Part shown: one piece after another, positions 43,118-53,756 of the stretch
How the letters are laid out: every line of letters starts with the position of its first letter
How positions within the stretch are numbered: the stretch's first letter is position 1
NCBI GenBank assembly: GCA_002868905.1
Contig: PKUA01000043.1
Location: 1-53,756, forward strand
DNA length: 53,756 nucleotides
Source of the DNA: Desulfuromonas sp.
Lineage (GTDB): Bacteria; Desulfobacterota; Desulfuromonadia; Desulfuromonadales; Geothermobacteraceae
Direction of reading: 5' to 3'
Made by a program: the position numbers and the translations under genes
The notes under the pieces: generated by a model
The model's database searches: none
The model's input: the letters and a program-made list of their open reading frames with translations, nothing else
What the model was told of the DNA's origin: nothing

Positions 43118-43258
43118 TCAAACCTTTAAGAGAAGCCAAGTGGCTGAAAAATCTAGCACAAATTCGAGACTCAGGTCAAGAATCATGCTTTGTTTCGCTT
43201 GACAATATTCGGGTTATACCGACTACAATGTCACCGTTAACTTTTACCAGGAGCCGAC

Positions 43259-44392
43259 ATGGAAAGACCTGACCTTGCCTCATTTGCCGCTCGCAGCCAG
43301 ACCAGTCGCGGCCGTAGACACCCCGAGAATTTCAAGGATGACCGCCCTGTTTTCGAGCGGGACCGCGACCGGATCATCCACTGCGCTGCATTTCGTCGCC
43401 TGGAGTACAAGACACAGGTCTTCGTTAATCATGAAGGGGACTATTACCGAACCCGATTGACCCACTCACTCGAGGTTGCCCAGATCGCCCGGGGGACAGC
43501 CCGGCGCCTGAACCTGAACGAAGACCTGACCGAAGCGCTCGCTTTGGCGCATGACCTGGGTCATACACCGTTCGGGCATACAGGAGAGGACGTCCTGAAC
43601 CGGCTGATGAAGGATTATGGAGGGTTTGAACATAACCGTCAGTCCTTACGTATCGTGGAACTGCTTGAAGAGCGTTATCCGGACTTTAACGGTCTCAACC
43701 TCGCCTGGGAGACCCGTGAGGGGATTATCAAACACTCGAGTGATTATGATCACGGGGACGCAACCGGCCTGGAGGAATATCTACCCGGGGCAAGACCGAC
43801 TCTCGAGGCCCAGATTATCGACCTGGCGGATGAAATCGCCTATAACAACCATGACATCGATGACGGTCTTAAGGCAGGCTTTATTTCGCTTGACGAGTTG
43901 GCCGGGATCGATTTGTGGCATGAAACCTTCCTTCGGGTCACCGAACTGCATCCGGGGCTCAGTGAGGAACGCCACATCTACCAGACGATCAGTCACCTTA
44001 TCGGCATGCTGATCAGCGACCTGGTTGATGAAACAGGGAACATCATTCAAGAACAAGGGATTGAAAATCTCTCTCAGGTTCATTCGCAGGAGGATCGAAT
44101 CGTCCGTTTCAGTTCGGCGATGGCAGAGAAAAACCGAGAATTGAAGACGTTCCTCTACAGCAGGCTCTATCGCCATTACAAGGTCGAGAGAATGCGGGTC
44201 AAGGCGGAGAGGTTTCTGACCTTGTTGTTTGAAAATTATCTCGACAATCCGTCACTGCTCCCGACCAGCTACCAGGAGAAGTTTGAGGAACACGGCAGAG
44301 AGCGTGTCATTTGCGACTACCTCGCCGGCATGACGGATCGCTATGCACTGGATGAATACAAGAGATTGTTTGAACCGTACGAACGGGTTTGA
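43259..44392 (+). CDS. dgt: dGTPase-like HD-domain triphosphohydrolase
   Basis: This enzyme hydrolyses dNTPs to deoxynucleosides and triphosphate. The 377 residues show the HD motif residues H69, H98-D99 and H102/H107 in LTHSLEVAQIARG and HDLGHTPFGHTGE. The opening includes RDRDRIIHCAAFRRLEYKTQV, the conserved phosphate-contact region, and DLADEIAYNNHDIDDGL carries the last metal Asp. The shorter length fits the type-2 dGTPase family (Dgt-like) common outside enterics. Such genes can limit phage by lowering dNTP pools, but no defence context is seen here. It stands alone. Confidence 0.92.
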   Translation: MERPDLASFAARSQTSRGRRHPENFKDDRPVFERDRDRIIHCAAFRRLEYKTQVFVNHEGDYYRTRLTHSLEVAQIARGTARRLNLNEDLTEALALAHDLGHTPFGHTGEDVLNRLMKDYGGFEHNRQSLRIVELLEERYPDFNGLNLAWETREGIIKHSSDYDHGDATGLEEYLPGARPTLEAQIIDLADEIAYNNHDIDDGLKAGFISLDELAGIDLWHETFLRVTELHPGLSEERHIYQTISHLIGMLISDLVDETGNIIQEQGIENLSQVHSQEDRIVRFSSAMAEKNRELKTFLYSRLYRHYKVERMRVKAERFLTLLFENYLDNPSLLPTSYQEKFEEHGRERVICDYLAGMTDRYALDEYKRLFEPYERV

Positions 44393-44410
44393 TCCGGGGA
44401 AGGGCAGGCG

Positions 44411-44707
44411 TTAAGGAAGTTTGATGACCGGGTCGTCAGGGTTCGCGCGAAACAGAAGGAAGGTTTTCCCCAGGACCTGGGCGACCTGCGAACCGGTTTT
44501 GGCAGCCAGGTCGCTGGCGGCGCTCTTCCGGTCGAGCAGGCACCCCTCCTGCAAACGGACTTTGATCAGTTCGTGGGCGGTCAATGCTTCGTCCGTAGCG
44601 GCAACCAGCGCGTCGGTGATACCATCCTTACCGAGCATCACCACCGGATTGAGATGGTGTCCGAGTCCGCGAAGGTGTCGAACCTGTTTTCCACTTAATG
44701 CTGCCAT
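44411..44707 (-). CDS. yhbY: CRS1-YhbY (CRM) RNA-binding protein
   Basis: This 98-residue RNA-binding protein acts with pre-50S ribosomal particles in E. coli. The sequence MAALSGKQVRHLRGLGHHLNPVVMLGKDG has the opening and GxxG loop (GLGHHLNP and LGKDGIT) of the CRM domain, followed by AHELIKVRLQEG. I chose the ATG at 44707; the open frame to 44773 adds residues without family features. It converges on the dGTPase gene and is separated from the lipoprotein peptidase by 196 bases. Confidence 0.9.
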   Translation of the reverse strand: MAALSGKQVRHLRGLGHHLNPVVMLGKDGITDALVAATDEALTAHELIKVRLQEGCLLDRKSAASDLAAKTGSQVAQVLGKTFLLFRANPDDPVIKLP

Positions 44708-44903
44708 ATCATGACCTGTCTTGATGTAAATGCTCTGTCCCCTTCGAATAAACTGCCACGGGACACTGTGCACGAGTTGAAAACCGTTTGTTTTCCCGGT
44801 TCGGAAGAGGGCAGATTATACGGGTTCCAATCGCCAGGCAACTATTTTTTGTCCTTGTTCGCGCTCTGCTGCGTCAAAAATTCATTTGTGGTAACTTGAA
44901 AGG

Positions 44904-45998
44904 ATGAAAATCCGTTTTCTCATTATTTCCATTACCATGTCCGGCATGCTGTTGTTCCTCGCTGGCTGTGGTGACCTTGGCTACTACTGGAGCTGCCTGC
45001 AGGGGCAACTCGATGTTCTGAATCGAGCCCAGCCGGTTGACACGTTGCTTGTCGCTGCAGATACCAGCCCCGATTTGCGTTCCCGCCTGGAACAGGCTAA
45101 AGAGATCCGTGACTTTGCCAGCCGCGCCCTTTCGCTTCCCGACAACGACAGCTATCGACGTTATGCGAACCTGGAACGGGATTACGCTGTCTGGAATGTG
45201 GTGTCGAGCCCGGAGTTCTCCCTTGAGCCCCAAAACTGGTGTTTTCCGATAGCCGGCTGCGTCTCCTACCGAGGGTTTTTCTCCGAAGACGAGGCCGACA
45301 GGTTCGCCGCCGGCTTGCAGGATGGAGGGAATGATGTTTTCCGCTATGGCGTTGCAGCCTATTCGACCCTGAACTGGTTTGACGACCCGATCCTCAACAC
45401 CTTCTGGCGCCGTTCGAACACGTCCCTCGCGAGCCTGATTTTCCACGAGCTTTCCCACCAGGTTGTTTATCTGCCCGGTGCCAGTGACTTCAACGAGGCC
45501 TTTGCAACCTCGGTTGAGATTGTCGGAACGCTGCGTTGGCTCGAGAACCATAACGATTCGAAAGGAAAAGAGCTATTTAAGCGCCACTACGAACTTAATA
45601 GCAAATTTCAACAGCTAGCCAGAACCTGTCGGGAAACGTTGGGGAAACTCTACCTCACGTCCTTGTCAGATAATGAGAAGAGGGGGGAAAAAGCGCGGAT
45701 CCTGCGCGACTTTCAAAACCTGTTGCGTGATCTCGGCCGGGAATATGGAAACGAACAACTGTTTTCGTCCTGGCTCGGGGACGATTTGAATAATGCCCGT
45801 TTTGCCCTGCTGAGTACCTATCATGACCTTGTTCCGGCCTTTTTGAATTTGCTGGCGGTCAAGAATTACAACCTGGAGAAGTTTTTCATTGAGGTTGAAC
45901 GCCTCAGCAAACTTCCCAAAGAGGAGCGGTTGGCGGTGCTGAATCACCTTCAGTCCCTGAAACTGTATGCCAGCCTCTGGGATATCCACCGGAGCTGA
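44904..45998 (+). CDS. Lipoprotein aminopeptidase-like protein (PF10023 type)
   Basis: The 364-residue protein has a lipoprotein signal ([13 protein letters not shown], lipid Cys22). A zinc metallopeptidase motif HELSH (181-185) is set in [18 protein letters not shown], with a likely third ligand Glu198 in DFNEAFAT. The motif set and length match the putative aminopeptidase family PF10023. It should act in the periplasm or at the outer membrane. No partner gene is evident. A second, smaller HEXXH lipoprotein lies in the tRNA-Gly island. Confidence 0.85.
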   Translation: MKIRFLIISITMSGMLLFLAGCGDLGYYWSCLQGQLDVLNRAQPVDTLLVAADTSPDLRSRLEQAKEIRDFASRALSLPDNDSYRRYANLERDYAVWNVVSSPEFSLEPQNWCFPIAGCVSYRGFFSEDEADRFAAGLQDGGNDVFRYGVAAYSTLNWFDDPILNTFWRRSNTSLASLIFHELSHQVVYLPGASDFNEAFATSVEIVGTLRWLENHNDSKGKELFKRHYELNSKFQQLARTCRETLGKLYLTSLSDNEKRGEKARILRDFQNLLRDLGREYGNEQLFSSWLGDDLNNARFALLSTYHDLVPAFLNLLAVKNYNLEKFFIEVERLSKLPKEERLAVLNHLQSLKLYASLWDIHRS

Positions 45999-46167
45999 TG
46001 GACCTGCATTAATCCGCAACGTTCTTTTCCAGGACATCACCCCCATAAAAGCGAACTTTCCCTTTGCAAATCCAACGACCTTTCTATATGTTTATGTGTT
46101 TGCTGCCCGGCCCGGTTCATACCGGACCAATGGGAGTGAAGTCACCTGTAAAAAACGGTGGAGAATG

Positions 46168-47973
46168 ATGGAACAGTCCCGTATTCGAAATTTTTCAATC
46201 ATAGCCCATATCGATCATGGCAAATCGACCCTGGCCGACAGGTTGCTCGACGAGACCGGCGCTCTCTCGGAACGTGAGAAGACAGCCCAGTTCCTTGATA
46301 AAATGGACCTGGAACGGGAACGTGGGATAACCATCAAGGCCCAGGCCGTCCGACTGAATTACCGTGCCGACGACGGTCAGGATTATGTCCTCAACCTGAT
46401 CGACACCCCAGGTCATGTTGATTTCTCCTACGAAGTCAGCCGCTCCCTTTCGGCCTGCGAAGGCGCAACCCTTGTTGTCGACGCCTCGCAAGGGGTCGAG
46501 GCCCAGACTCTCGCCAATGTTTACCTGGCGATCGATGAAGACCTGGAAGTCTTCCCGGTTCTCAACAAAATAGATTTGCCGAGCGCCGAACCGGAGCGGA
46601 TTGCCGAAGAGATCGAGGAGATTATTGGCCTCGACACCTCCGATATCGTTTATGCAAGCGCCAAGGAGGGGATCGGCATACGGGAGTTTCTCGAATCGAT
46701 CGTACGGAAGATCCCACCGCCGAAAGGTGATCCGCAAGCCCCGCTGAAAGCGCTGGTCTTCGATTCCTGGTATGACTCGTATCAGGGGGTCATCACCCTG
46801 GTTCGTATTTTTGACGGCGCGGTCCGCAAAGGGGACCGAGTCAGGTTGATGGCGACCGGCAAATGTTACGAGGTGCTGAAGGTCGGGATTTTCTCCCCCC
46901 ATCCGCTTGAAGTCAAGGAGTTAGGTGCGGGCGAGGTCGGATTTTTGATCGCCGGAATCAAGGCGGTCCATGAAGCCAAAGTCGGCGACACCATAACCCA
47001 TGAGAAACATGGTGCAGATACCCCACTCCCAGGGTTCCAGGTAGTCAAGCCGATGGTCTTTTCCGGACTTTATCCGGTCGATAACAGCGACTATGATCTG
47101 CTGCGCGATGCCATGGAAAAACTGCGGTTGAACGATTCCTCGTTCAGCTTCGAACCGGAAAACTCGGTTGCCCTCGGCTTCGGTTTTCGCTGTGGATTCC
47201 TCGGCCTGCTCCACATGGAGATCATCCAGGAAAGGCTGGAGCGGGAGTTCGGTGTTGATTTGATCACCACCGCCCCGACGGTTGTTTACAAGGTTACTAC
47301 CACCAAAGGGGAAAAATTCGACGTTCAGAGCGCCAACAAACTCCCGGAAGTGCAGTACATCGATAAAATTGAAGAGCCGTTTATCCTCGCGTCGATCCAT
47401 GTCCCGAATGAATTTGTTGGTCCTGTCCTCGCCTTGTGCGAAGAAAAGCGCGGAACCCAGCGAGAGATCAAATACCTGACCGCTAACCGGGTCATGGTGA
47501 TCTATGAATTACCACTGAACGAGATCGTGCTCGACTTTTTTGATCGACTCAAAACGTTGACACGCGGCTATGCCTCTCTCGATTACGAACACCTTGATTT
47601 TCGCGAGAGCGCCCTGGTCAGGCTGAACATTATGATCAACGGCGATCCGGTCGACGCACTCTCCCTGATCGTACATAAAGACAAGGCCCAGTTCCGCGGA
47701 CGTGAACTGACCAGCAGAATGAAAGAGTTCATTCCACGCCAACAGTTCGAAGTCGCCATTCAGGCGGCTATCGGCAACAAGGTTATTGCCAGGGAGTCGG
47801 TCAAGGCTCTCCGCAAGGATGTTACAGCCAAGTGCTACGGTGGTGACATCACCCGGAAAAGAAAGCTGTTGGAGAAGCAGAAAGAGGGGAAGAAGCGAAT
47901 GAAGCAGGTCGGCAGTGTTGAACTGCCGCAGGAAGCCTTCCTCGCCATCCTCAAAGTAAAGGAACAGAAATAG
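46168..47973 (+). CDS. lepA: Elongation factor 4 (LepA)
   Basis: LepA is a translational GTPase that helps ribosomes under stress and in initiation. The 601 residues have the G1 loop AHIDHGKST (13-21), [12 protein letters not shown] (G3), [10 protein letters not shown] (G4), and the LepA-specific C-terminal domain ending in [20 protein letters not shown]. The start ATG at 46168 has GGAG 5 bases away; a frame from 45967 runs through the previous gene's end and I reject it. It lies 2 bases before lepB. Confidence 0.97.
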   Translation: MEQSRIRNFSIIAHIDHGKSTLADRLLDETGALSEREKTAQFLDKMDLERERGITIKAQAVRLNYRADDGQDYVLNLIDTPGHVDFSYEVSRSLSACEGATLVVDASQGVEAQTLANVYLAIDEDLEVFPVLNKIDLPSAEPERIAEEIEEIIGLDTSDIVYASAKEGIGIREFLESIVRKIPPPKGDPQAPLKALVFDSWYDSYQGVITLVRIFDGAVRKGDRVRLMATGKCYEVLKVGIFSPHPLEVKELGAGEVGFLIAGIKAVHEAKVGDTITHEKHGADTPLPGFQVVKPMVFSGLYPVDNSDYDLLRDAMEKLRLNDSSFSFEPENSVALGFGFRCGFLGLLHMEIIQERLEREFGVDLITTAPTVVYKVTTTKGEKFDVQSANKLPEVQYIDKIEEPFILASIHVPNEFVGPVLALCEEKRGTQREIKYLTANRVMVIYELPLNEIVLDFFDRLKTLTRGYASLDYEHLDFRESALVRLNIMINGDPVDALSLIVHKDKAQFRGRELTSRMKEFIPRQQFEVAIQAAIGNKVIARESVKALRKDVTAKCYGGDITRKRKLLEKQKEGKKRMKQVGSVELPQEAFLAILKVKEQK

Positions 47974-47975
47974 GC

Positions 47976-48647
47976 ATGAAGCTATTCGGGAAGAAACCGC
48001 CGGAAGAAAACCAGGTCATCAAACCGAAAAAACCGTGGTACCGGGAATATGGTGAAGCTCTCATCATCGCCGGCATCCTTGCCATTATCCTCCGCACCTT
48101 TGTCATCCAGGCTTTTAAAATTCCTTCAGGGTCCATGGAGGAAACGCTCCTGATCGGTGATCACCTTCTGGTCAATAAATTTATCTACGGGTCGCAGGTA
48201 CCCCTTTTCGATGATCGTATTCTGCGGATTCGCCACCCGGAGCGGGGGGATGTTATTGTGTTCGAATTCCCTGGTGACGCGGACAAGTCGTACTTCAATC
48301 GCCGGGATTTCATCAAGCGGGTCGTCGGGACCCCGGGTGACAAGGTGGAAGTCAGGAATAAAAAGGTTTTCGTCAACGGCGAACGGCTGGCTTTCGAGCA
48401 GGAAATCCACCGGGATCCGAATATCGTCGGCCCCGGGTACGGTCCACGTGACAACATGCCGATGGTGACCGTCCCACCGGAGAGCTATTTCGTCATGGGT
48501 GACAACCGCGACCAATCGTTTGACAGCAGATTTTGGGGGTTCGTGCCGGAAAACAACATCAAGGGGCTTGCATTCATCAAGTACTGGTCATGGAACAGCG
48601 AAGAGACCATGCCTCGGTTTAACCGGATCGGTCGTTTGATCGAATAG
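47976..48647 (+). CDS. lepB: Signal peptidase I
   Basis: LepB cleaves signal peptides of exported proteins at the inner-membrane surface. The 223-residue protein has one hydrophobic segment (residues 27-46), the catalytic Ser53 in IPSGSMEETL and Lys114 in RRDFIKRVVGTPGD, and the late motif GDNRDQSFDSRFWG. The lepA-lepB order is conserved in many bacteria. It follows lepA after a 2-base gap. The pyrR promoter starts about 30 bases after its stop. Confidence 0.96.
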   Translation: MKLFGKKPPEENQVIKPKKPWYREYGEALIIAGILAIILRTFVIQAFKIPSGSMEETLLIGDHLLVNKFIYGSQVPLFDDRILRIRHPERGDVIVFEFPGDADKSYFNRRDFIKRVVGTPGDKVEVRNKKVFVNGERLAFEQEIHRDPNIVGPGYGPRDNMPMVTVPPESYFVMGDNRDQSFDSRFWGFVPENNIKGLAFIKYWSWNSEETMPRFNRIGRLIE

Positions 48648-48677
48648 CTCCCATTTGAAAAACCTCCGGATTTCGTG

Positions 48678-48707
48678 TTGACTTCCGGGAGGACCGACTG
48701 ATATAGT
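48678..48707 (+). promoter_or_regulatory. Promoter of the pyrimidine operon
   Basis: TTGACT (48678-48683), an 18-base spacer, then TATAGT (48702-48707). Transcription would begin near 48714, giving a leader of about 145 bases before pyrR. Confidence 0.6.
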
Positions 48708-48734
48708 CCGCCAAACATCGTAGTTTGATGTCCC

Positions 48735-49394
<660 letters not shown>

Positions 49395-49410
49395 ACCGAG
49401 GAGGAAGGTC

Positions 49411-50343
49411 ATGTCGTTTGCACAGAAACACATCCTTGGAATCGACCACCTGAGCCGGGAAGAGATCATTCAGATCCTCGATACGGCAGATAGTTTCAAG
49501 GAGATCAACACCCGGGCCATCAAAAAAGTCCCGACGTTGCGTGGCAAAACCATCGTGAATCTCTTTTTCGAGGCGAGCACGCGAACCCGGACCTCGTTCG
49601 AAATCGCCGGCAAGAGACTCTCTGCCGACACCATCAATATCTCGGCCTCCTCCTCATCGGTCGTTAAAGGTGAGACTTTGGAGGATACGGCACGAAACAT
49701 CGAGGCGATGCATCCCGACATTATCGTCATGCGCCACGGTGCTTCCGGCGCTCCGCACTACCTGGCCGATCGACTTGACTGTTCCATTATCAATGCCGGA
49801 GACGGTGCCCACGAGCATCCGAGCCAGGCTCTGCTCGACGCGTTCACTATCCGCGAAAAACTCGGGCGGATCGAGGGACTGAACGTCGCCATCATCGGAG
49901 ACCTGACCCACAGCCGGGTTGTCCGTTCCAACCTCTACCTGCTCAATAAGCTCGGCGCCAAGGTACGGCTGGCCGGGCCTGGGACCATGATCCCGCCAGG
50001 TATCGAAAAACTCGGGGCCACGGTCTACCACGACATCAACCAGGCGATTGAGGGAGCCGATGTCGTCATGATGCTTCGGATTCAATTGGAACGGCAGGGT
50101 AAGACGCTGTTGCCGACCCTGCGGGAATACAGCCGCTTTTACGGCCTTAACCCGAACAACCTCAAACTTGCGCAAGAGAACGCGCTAGTGATGCATCCGG
50201 GGCCGATGAATCGCGGTGTTGAAATTTCGAGCAGCGTTGCCGATGGCCCGCAAAATGTCATCCTTGACCAGGTCGAGAATGGTGTGGCTGTCCGCATGGC
50301 GCTACTCTACCTGGTTAGCGGCGGCGAAGAGACCGAGGGCTGA
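49411..50343 (+). CDS. pyrB: Aspartate carbamoyltransferase, catalytic subunit
   Basis: PyrB condenses carbamoyl phosphate and aspartate to carbamoyl aspartate. The 310 residues carry [13 protein letters not shown] (S56-T57-R58-T59-R60 phosphate loop), [13 protein letters not shown] (the conserved Lys loop), [11 protein letters not shown], and [12 protein letters not shown]. No pyrI regulatory gene follows, so it is the unregulated trimer type linked to PyrC. AGGAGG lies 5 bases before the ATG. Confidence 0.96.
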   Translation: MSFAQKHILGIDHLSREEIIQILDTADSFKEINTRAIKKVPTLRGKTIVNLFFEASTRTRTSFEIAGKRLSADTINISASSSSVVKGETLEDTARNIEAMHPDIIVMRHGASGAPHYLADRLDCSIINAGDGAHEHPSQALLDAFTIREKLGRIEGLNVAIIGDLTHSRVVRSNLYLLNKLGAKVRLAGPGTMIPPGIEKLGATVYHDINQAIEGADVVMMLRIQLERQGKTLLPTLREYSRFYGLNPNNLKLAQENALVMHPGPMNRGVEISSSVADGPQNVILDQVENGVAVRMALLYLVSGGEETEG

Positions 50344-50382
50344 ATTAAAGAAAACGCCAACGTGAAGATGACGGAGTGAACG

Positions 50383-51660
50383 ATGAGCATACTGATTAAG
50401 AACGGCCGCCTGATCGATCCGGCCAACGACATTGACGGAACTTTCGACCTGCTGATCCTCGATGGAAAAATCGCCAGGATAGACAAGAAGATTGATGACT
50501 CCGCCGAGGAGGTCATCGACGCTTCCGGCAAGCTGGTCACCCCCGGCCTGGTCGATATCCATGTCCACCTGCGGGATCCCGGCCTCGAGTACAAGGAGGA
50601 TGTCATCTCCGGGACGGCTGCGGCCGCCGCCGGCGGCTTTACTTCGGTTGCCTGCATGCCGAACACCAAGCCGGTCAATGACAGCCTGCCGGTTACGCAG
50701 TACCTGATCCGCAAGGCCAAGGAGGAGGGGAGTGCCAACGTTTTCCCGGTGGCCGCGGTCACCAAGGGATCCAAAGGTGAGACCCTGACTGAGATGGGTG
50801 AACTGAAAGAGGCCGGCGCTGTCGGGTTTTCCGATGATGGATTGCCGGTTATTAATTCGGAATTGATGCGCCGGGCTCTGGAGTATTCGCGCCCGTTCAA
50901 CATGCCGATCATTTCCCATGCGGAAGAGAAGTCGCTGGTCGGTGACGGGGTGATGAACGAGGGGTTCGTCAGCACCGAGCTCGGTTTGAAAGGGATCCCC
51001 TGGGTTGCCGAAGACGCCATGGTGGCACGGGATGTCATGCTGGCCGAATTGACCGGCGGGCACCTGCATGTCGCCCACATCTCGACCAAGGGTGCGGTCG
51101 ATATCGTCCGCCAGGCAAAGGCTCGCGGCGTGCATGTGACCTGCGAAGCGACTCCCCATCATTTCACCCTGACCGAAGAGGCCGTGCGGGGTTACAACAC
51201 CAACGCCAAGATGGCTCCGCCGCTACGTCACGCCGACGACGTGGAAGCGGTGCGGGCCGGACTCGCCGACGGCACCATCGACGCGATCGCCACCGACCAT
51301 GCACCGCACCATGTCGATGAAAAGAATGTCGAATTCAACATCGCGCTCAACGGGATCACCGGACTGGAGACGGCTTTGCCGTTGACGCTCCGCCTGGTAA
51401 ACGACGGTGTCATCCCGCTGCAGCAGGCCATTGCCCTGCTGACCTGCGGTCCGGCCACAGCGCTGGGAATCCCTCGCGGCGACCTGTCGATCGGAGCCGT
51501 GGCCGATGTAACCGTCATCGACCAAGAACGAAAGTGGACGTTTGATCCGGAAACCTCTCGCTCCAAAAGCCACAACACCCCCTTCGGCGGGTGGGAGTTA
51601 CAGGGCGGTGCCGAAGTCACCATCCTGGCCGGACATGTCAGCTATCGGTTCGAATCATAA
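50383..51660 (+). CDS. pyrC: Dihydroorotase
   Basis: PyrC cyclises carbamoyl aspartate to dihydroorotate. The 425 residues have the metal histidines H60 and H62 in [17 protein letters not shown]-containing [16 protein letters not shown], and ATDHAPH near the end. This is the class I long form found beside an unregulated PyrB, unlike the shorter E. coli PyrC. It lies 39 bases after pyrB in the same operon. A hairpin without a T-run separates it from carA. Confidence 0.95.
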   Translation: MSILIKNGRLIDPANDIDGTFDLLILDGKIARIDKKIDDSAEEVIDASGKLVTPGLVDIHVHLRDPGLEYKEDVISGTAAAAAGGFTSVACMPNTKPVNDSLPVTQYLIRKAKEEGSANVFPVAAVTKGSKGETLTEMGELKEAGAVGFSDDGLPVINSELMRRALEYSRPFNMPIISHAEEKSLVGDGVMNEGFVSTELGLKGIPWVAEDAMVARDVMLAELTGGHLHVAHISTKGAVDIVRQAKARGVHVTCEATPHHFTLTEEAVRGYNTNAKMAPPLRHADDVEAVRAGLADGTIDAIATDHAPHHVDEKNVEFNIALNGITGLETALPLTLRLVNDGVIPLQQAIALLTCGPATALGIPRGDLSIGAVADVTVIDQERKWTFDPETSRSKSHNTPFGGWELQGGAEVTILAGHVSYRFES

Positions 51661-51670
51661 CCAAAAAACC

Positions 51671-51695
51671 GACGGCGGGCCCAATGCCCGCCGTC
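51671..51695 (+). other. Strong intercistronic hairpin between pyrC and carA
   Basis: GACGGCGGGC (51671-51680) and GCCCGCCGTC (51686-51695) form a perfect 10-bp stem around CCAAT. No T-run follows (AGCTTG), so it is probably an RNA-stability or partial-termination structure inside the operon. Confidence 0.55.
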
Positions 51696-51721
51696 AGCTT
51701 GTGTGTAAGGAGTAAATCGTA

Positions 51722-52846
51722 ATGAAGGCAATTCTCGCCCTGGCCGATGGCCGCGTCTTCCATGGCCGAAGTTTCGGAGCGACCGGTGAAATCAGCGGGG
51801 AAGTCGTTTTCAATACCAGCATGACCGGTTACCAGGAGATCCTGACCGATCCCTCCTACTGCGGAGAGATCGTCACCATGACCTATCCGCTGATCGGCAA
51901 TTACGGCATTAACCTCGAGGATGTCGAGTCGGGTCGTCCCCACTTGTCCGGTTTTATCGTCAAGGAGGCAAGCGATTTCCCCTCCAACTGGCGTTCCAAG
52001 ATGAGCCTGGACGCCTATCTGAAGGAAAATAACATCATCGGCCTGCACGGCATCGACACACGTGCCCTGGTGCGGCACATCCGTGACAAGGGGGCCCAGA
52101 CCGGCATTCTCTCCACGGTCGACCAAGATCCCGAAAGCCTGGTGAAAAAGGCGCAGGAAGCTCCTTCCATCGTCGGGCAGGATCTGGTGCGGAATGTCAC
52201 CTGTGAACAACCGTATCACTGGAGCGAGGGGCCGTGGGAGCTCGAAAGCGGTTACCAGACCGCCAATGGCAAGGCCCGCTTCAAGGTCGTCGCCTACGAC
52301 TTCGGCATCAAGCGCAACATCCTGCGCAACCTCGTGGCGATCGGTTGTGACGTCACCGTGGTGCCAGCGACGACCTCGGCCGAAGACGTTCTCGCCATGC
52401 AGCCTGACGGGGTTTTCCTGAGTAACGGCCCGGGAGATCCCGAGCCGATTATTTACGCCCAGGAGAATATCAGGAAGCTGATCGGCAAGGTGCCGCTGTT
52501 CGGCATCTGCCTCGGCCATCAGCTGCTCTGCATCGCGCTTGGCGGATCGACCTTCAAACTGAAATTCGGCCACCGTGGCGGCAACCAGCCGGTCAGAAGA
52601 GGCGAGGGGCCGAACGTTGAGATCACGTCGCAGAACCACGGTTTCGCCGTCGACCCTGCGAGCCTCGCAGAGGATGCCCTTGTATCGCACATCAACCTCA
52701 ATGACAATACGGTCGAAGGGTTGAGGCATAAGACATATCCCTGCTTCTCAGTGCAGTATCACCCGGAAGCTTCACCGGGTCCGCATGATGCCCGTTATCT
52801 GTTCGACGATTTCGTTGAAATGATGGAAAAGTTTAAAAACCAATAA
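51722..52846 (+). CDS. carA: Carbamoyl-phosphate synthase small subunit
   Basis: CarA hydrolyses glutamine and passes ammonia to CarB. The 374 residues have an N-terminal CarA domain ([18 protein letters not shown]), then a class I glutamine amidotransferase domain with the nucleophile C263 in [10 protein letters not shown] and the His-Glu pair in [16 protein letters not shown] lies upstream of the ATG. It is in the pyr operon and supplies both pyrimidine and, with CarB, arginine synthesis. Confidence 0.97.
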   Translation: MKAILALADGRVFHGRSFGATGEISGEVVFNTSMTGYQEILTDPSYCGEIVTMTYPLIGNYGINLEDVESGRPHLSGFIVKEASDFPSNWRSKMSLDAYLKENNIIGLHGIDTRALVRHIRDKGAQTGILSTVDQDPESLVKKAQEAPSIVGQDLVRNVTCEQPYHWSEGPWELESGYQTANGKARFKVVAYDFGIKRNILRNLVAIGCDVTVVPATTSAEDVLAMQPDGVFLSNGPGDPEPIIYAQENIRKLIGKVPLFGICLGHQLLCIALGGSTFKLKFGHRGGNQPVRRGEGPNVEITSQNHGFAVDPASLAEDALVSHINLNDNTVEGLRHKTYPCFSVQYHPEASPGPHDARYLFDDFVEMMEKFKNQ

Positions 52847-52885
52847 GTTGCAACCTAACTCCTATAATTGACTTGAAGAAAAGCG

Positions 52886-53756
52886 ATGCCAAAAAGAACT
52901 GACATTAAAAAAATCCTGATCATCGGAGCAGGCCCGATCGTTATCGGCCAGGCCTGCGAATTCGATTACTCCGGCACCCAGGCATGCAAGGCCCTCAAAG
53001 AAGAAGGGTATACGGTCGTGCTGCTCAACTCCAACCCTGCGACCATCATGACCGACCCGGAGTTTGCCGATCGAACCTACGTCGAACCGGTGACCCCGGA
53101 CTCCTTGCGAAAGATTATCGAAAAGGAGCGGCCCGACGCCGTGTTGCCGACCCTCGGTGGCCAGACCGCTCTGAACACTGCCGTGGCGGTGGCCAAGGAC
53201 GGCACGCTCGACAAGTTCGGGGTTGAATTGATCGGGGCCAAGCTCCCGGCCATCGAAAAAGCCGAAGATCGCACCTTGTTCAAGCAGGCGATGGAGAATA
53301 TCGGCATCGAGGTCCCCCGCTCCGGGCTGGCGCATAATTATCAGGAGGCGATGGAGGTCGTCGAGAATGTCGGTTTTCCCGCCATCATACGGCCCTCGTT
53401 CACCCTCGGTGGCACCGGCGGCGGTATTGCTTACAATCGTGAAGAATACGAAAGAATGGCGCTGGCAGGTATTGACGCATCACCGACCGACGAAATCCTG
53501 ATCGAGGAATCGGTCATCGGCTGGAAAGAGTTCGAACTCGAGGTCATGCGTGACAGCGCTGACAACGTCGTCATCATCTGCTCCATCGAGAACTTCGACC
53601 CGATGGGGGTCCACACCGGCGATTCGATCACGGTCGCACCGGCCCAGACCCTGACCGACAAGGAGTACCAGATCCTGCGCGACGCCTCGATCAAGATCAT
53701 CCGGGAGATCGGCGTCGAGACCGGCGGCTCCAATATCCAGTTCGGGGTCAACCCCG
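52886..53756 (+). CDS. carB: Carbamoyl-phosphate synthase large subunit, partial
   Basis: The first 290 residues are visible. CarB joins ammonia, bicarbonate and two ATP to give carbamoyl phosphate. The opening [29 protein letters not shown] is typical, as are TLGGQTALN, the ATP-grasp part [13 protein letters not shown] and [17 protein letters not shown]. The gene runs past the right edge. It lies 39 bases after carA in the pyr operon. Confidence 0.97.
   Translation, partial: MPKRTDIKKILIIGAGPIVIGQACEFDYSGTQACKALKEEGYTVVLLNSNPATIMTDPEFADRTYVEPVTPDSLRKIIEKERPDAVLPTLGGQTALNTAVAVAKDGTLDKFGVELIGAKLPAIEKAEDRTLFKQAMENIGIEVPRSGLAHNYQEAMEVVENVGFPAIIRPSFTLGGTGGGIAYNREEYERMALAGIDASPTDEILIEESVIGWKEFELEVMRDSADNVVIICSIENFDPMGVHTGDSITVAPAQTLTDKEYQILRDASIKIIREIGVETGGSNIQFGVNP

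Overview
The window reads as ordinary chromosome of a Gram-negative, anaerobic or metal-respiring bacterium close to the Desulfuromonadota (Geobacter / Desulfuromonas / Pelobacter type). I infer this from protein style and gene content only: an indolepyruvate:ferredoxin oxidoreductase with aryl-CoA ligases, a decaheme lipoprotein cytochrome beside an MtrB-like outer-membrane barrel, OmpA-type proteins, XRE-cupin regulators, a DUF1858 redox-disulfide protein, and a mix of housekeeping genes. No search was run.

Layout. 1-3267: 3' part of holB (minus), then rnc, a radical-SAM gene and era, overlapping end to end. 3398-6492: bioD and bioB on the minus strand behind a promoter that overlaps a near-ideal BirA operator, facing two tandem XRE-cupin regulators. 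6674-13833: an IHF/HU-type protein, an OmpA-family protein with a repeat-rich linker, a second OmpA-like protein, a cyclic-nucleotide-domain protein, a lipoprotein, a Na/Pi cotransporter-like protein and a Ppx/GppA phosphatase. 13922-19403: iorA, iorB, paaK, an ACT-domain protein and a second paaK, a unit for aryl-pyruvate / aryl-acetate metabolism. 19512: tRNA-Pro(GGG), then a second Na/Pi transporter and several small uncharacterised genes.

23669-31713: an SDR/DUF2867 protein and a DUF523/DUF1722 protein, then a likely electron-conduit locus: TPR protein, a coupled 29-residue membrane peptide, a decaheme lipoprotein, a barrel that carries one heme motif and a G10 tract, and a periplasmic ABC_sub_bind protein. 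31794-33200: CCA-adding/poly(A) polymerase family enzyme and tRNA-Gly(CCC). 33201-36979: a small island bounded by a 45-base duplication of the 3' part of that tRNA. It holds a DndA-like cysteine desulfurase with small partner ORFs, a ferritin-like protein and a HEXXH lipoprotein, but no integrase that I can see.

37229-48647: housekeeping genes (aminotransferase, MltB, YacG, QueD, QueE, creatininase family, CoaD, RsmD, dGTPase, YhbY, a lipoprotein peptidase, LepA, LepB). 48678-53756: a pyrimidine operon pyrR-pyrB-pyrC-carA-carB, cut off inside carB. Its leader contains an exact PyrR-binding loop, an antiterminator candidate, a strong intrinsic terminator, and a 31-codon leader ORF that runs through the terminator and overlaps the pyrR start codon.

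The strongest candidates for new biology are the pyrR leader, the tRNA-Gly island with its orphan DndA-like operon, and the cytochrome/barrel locus with unusual heme motifs and a possible phase-variable tract.
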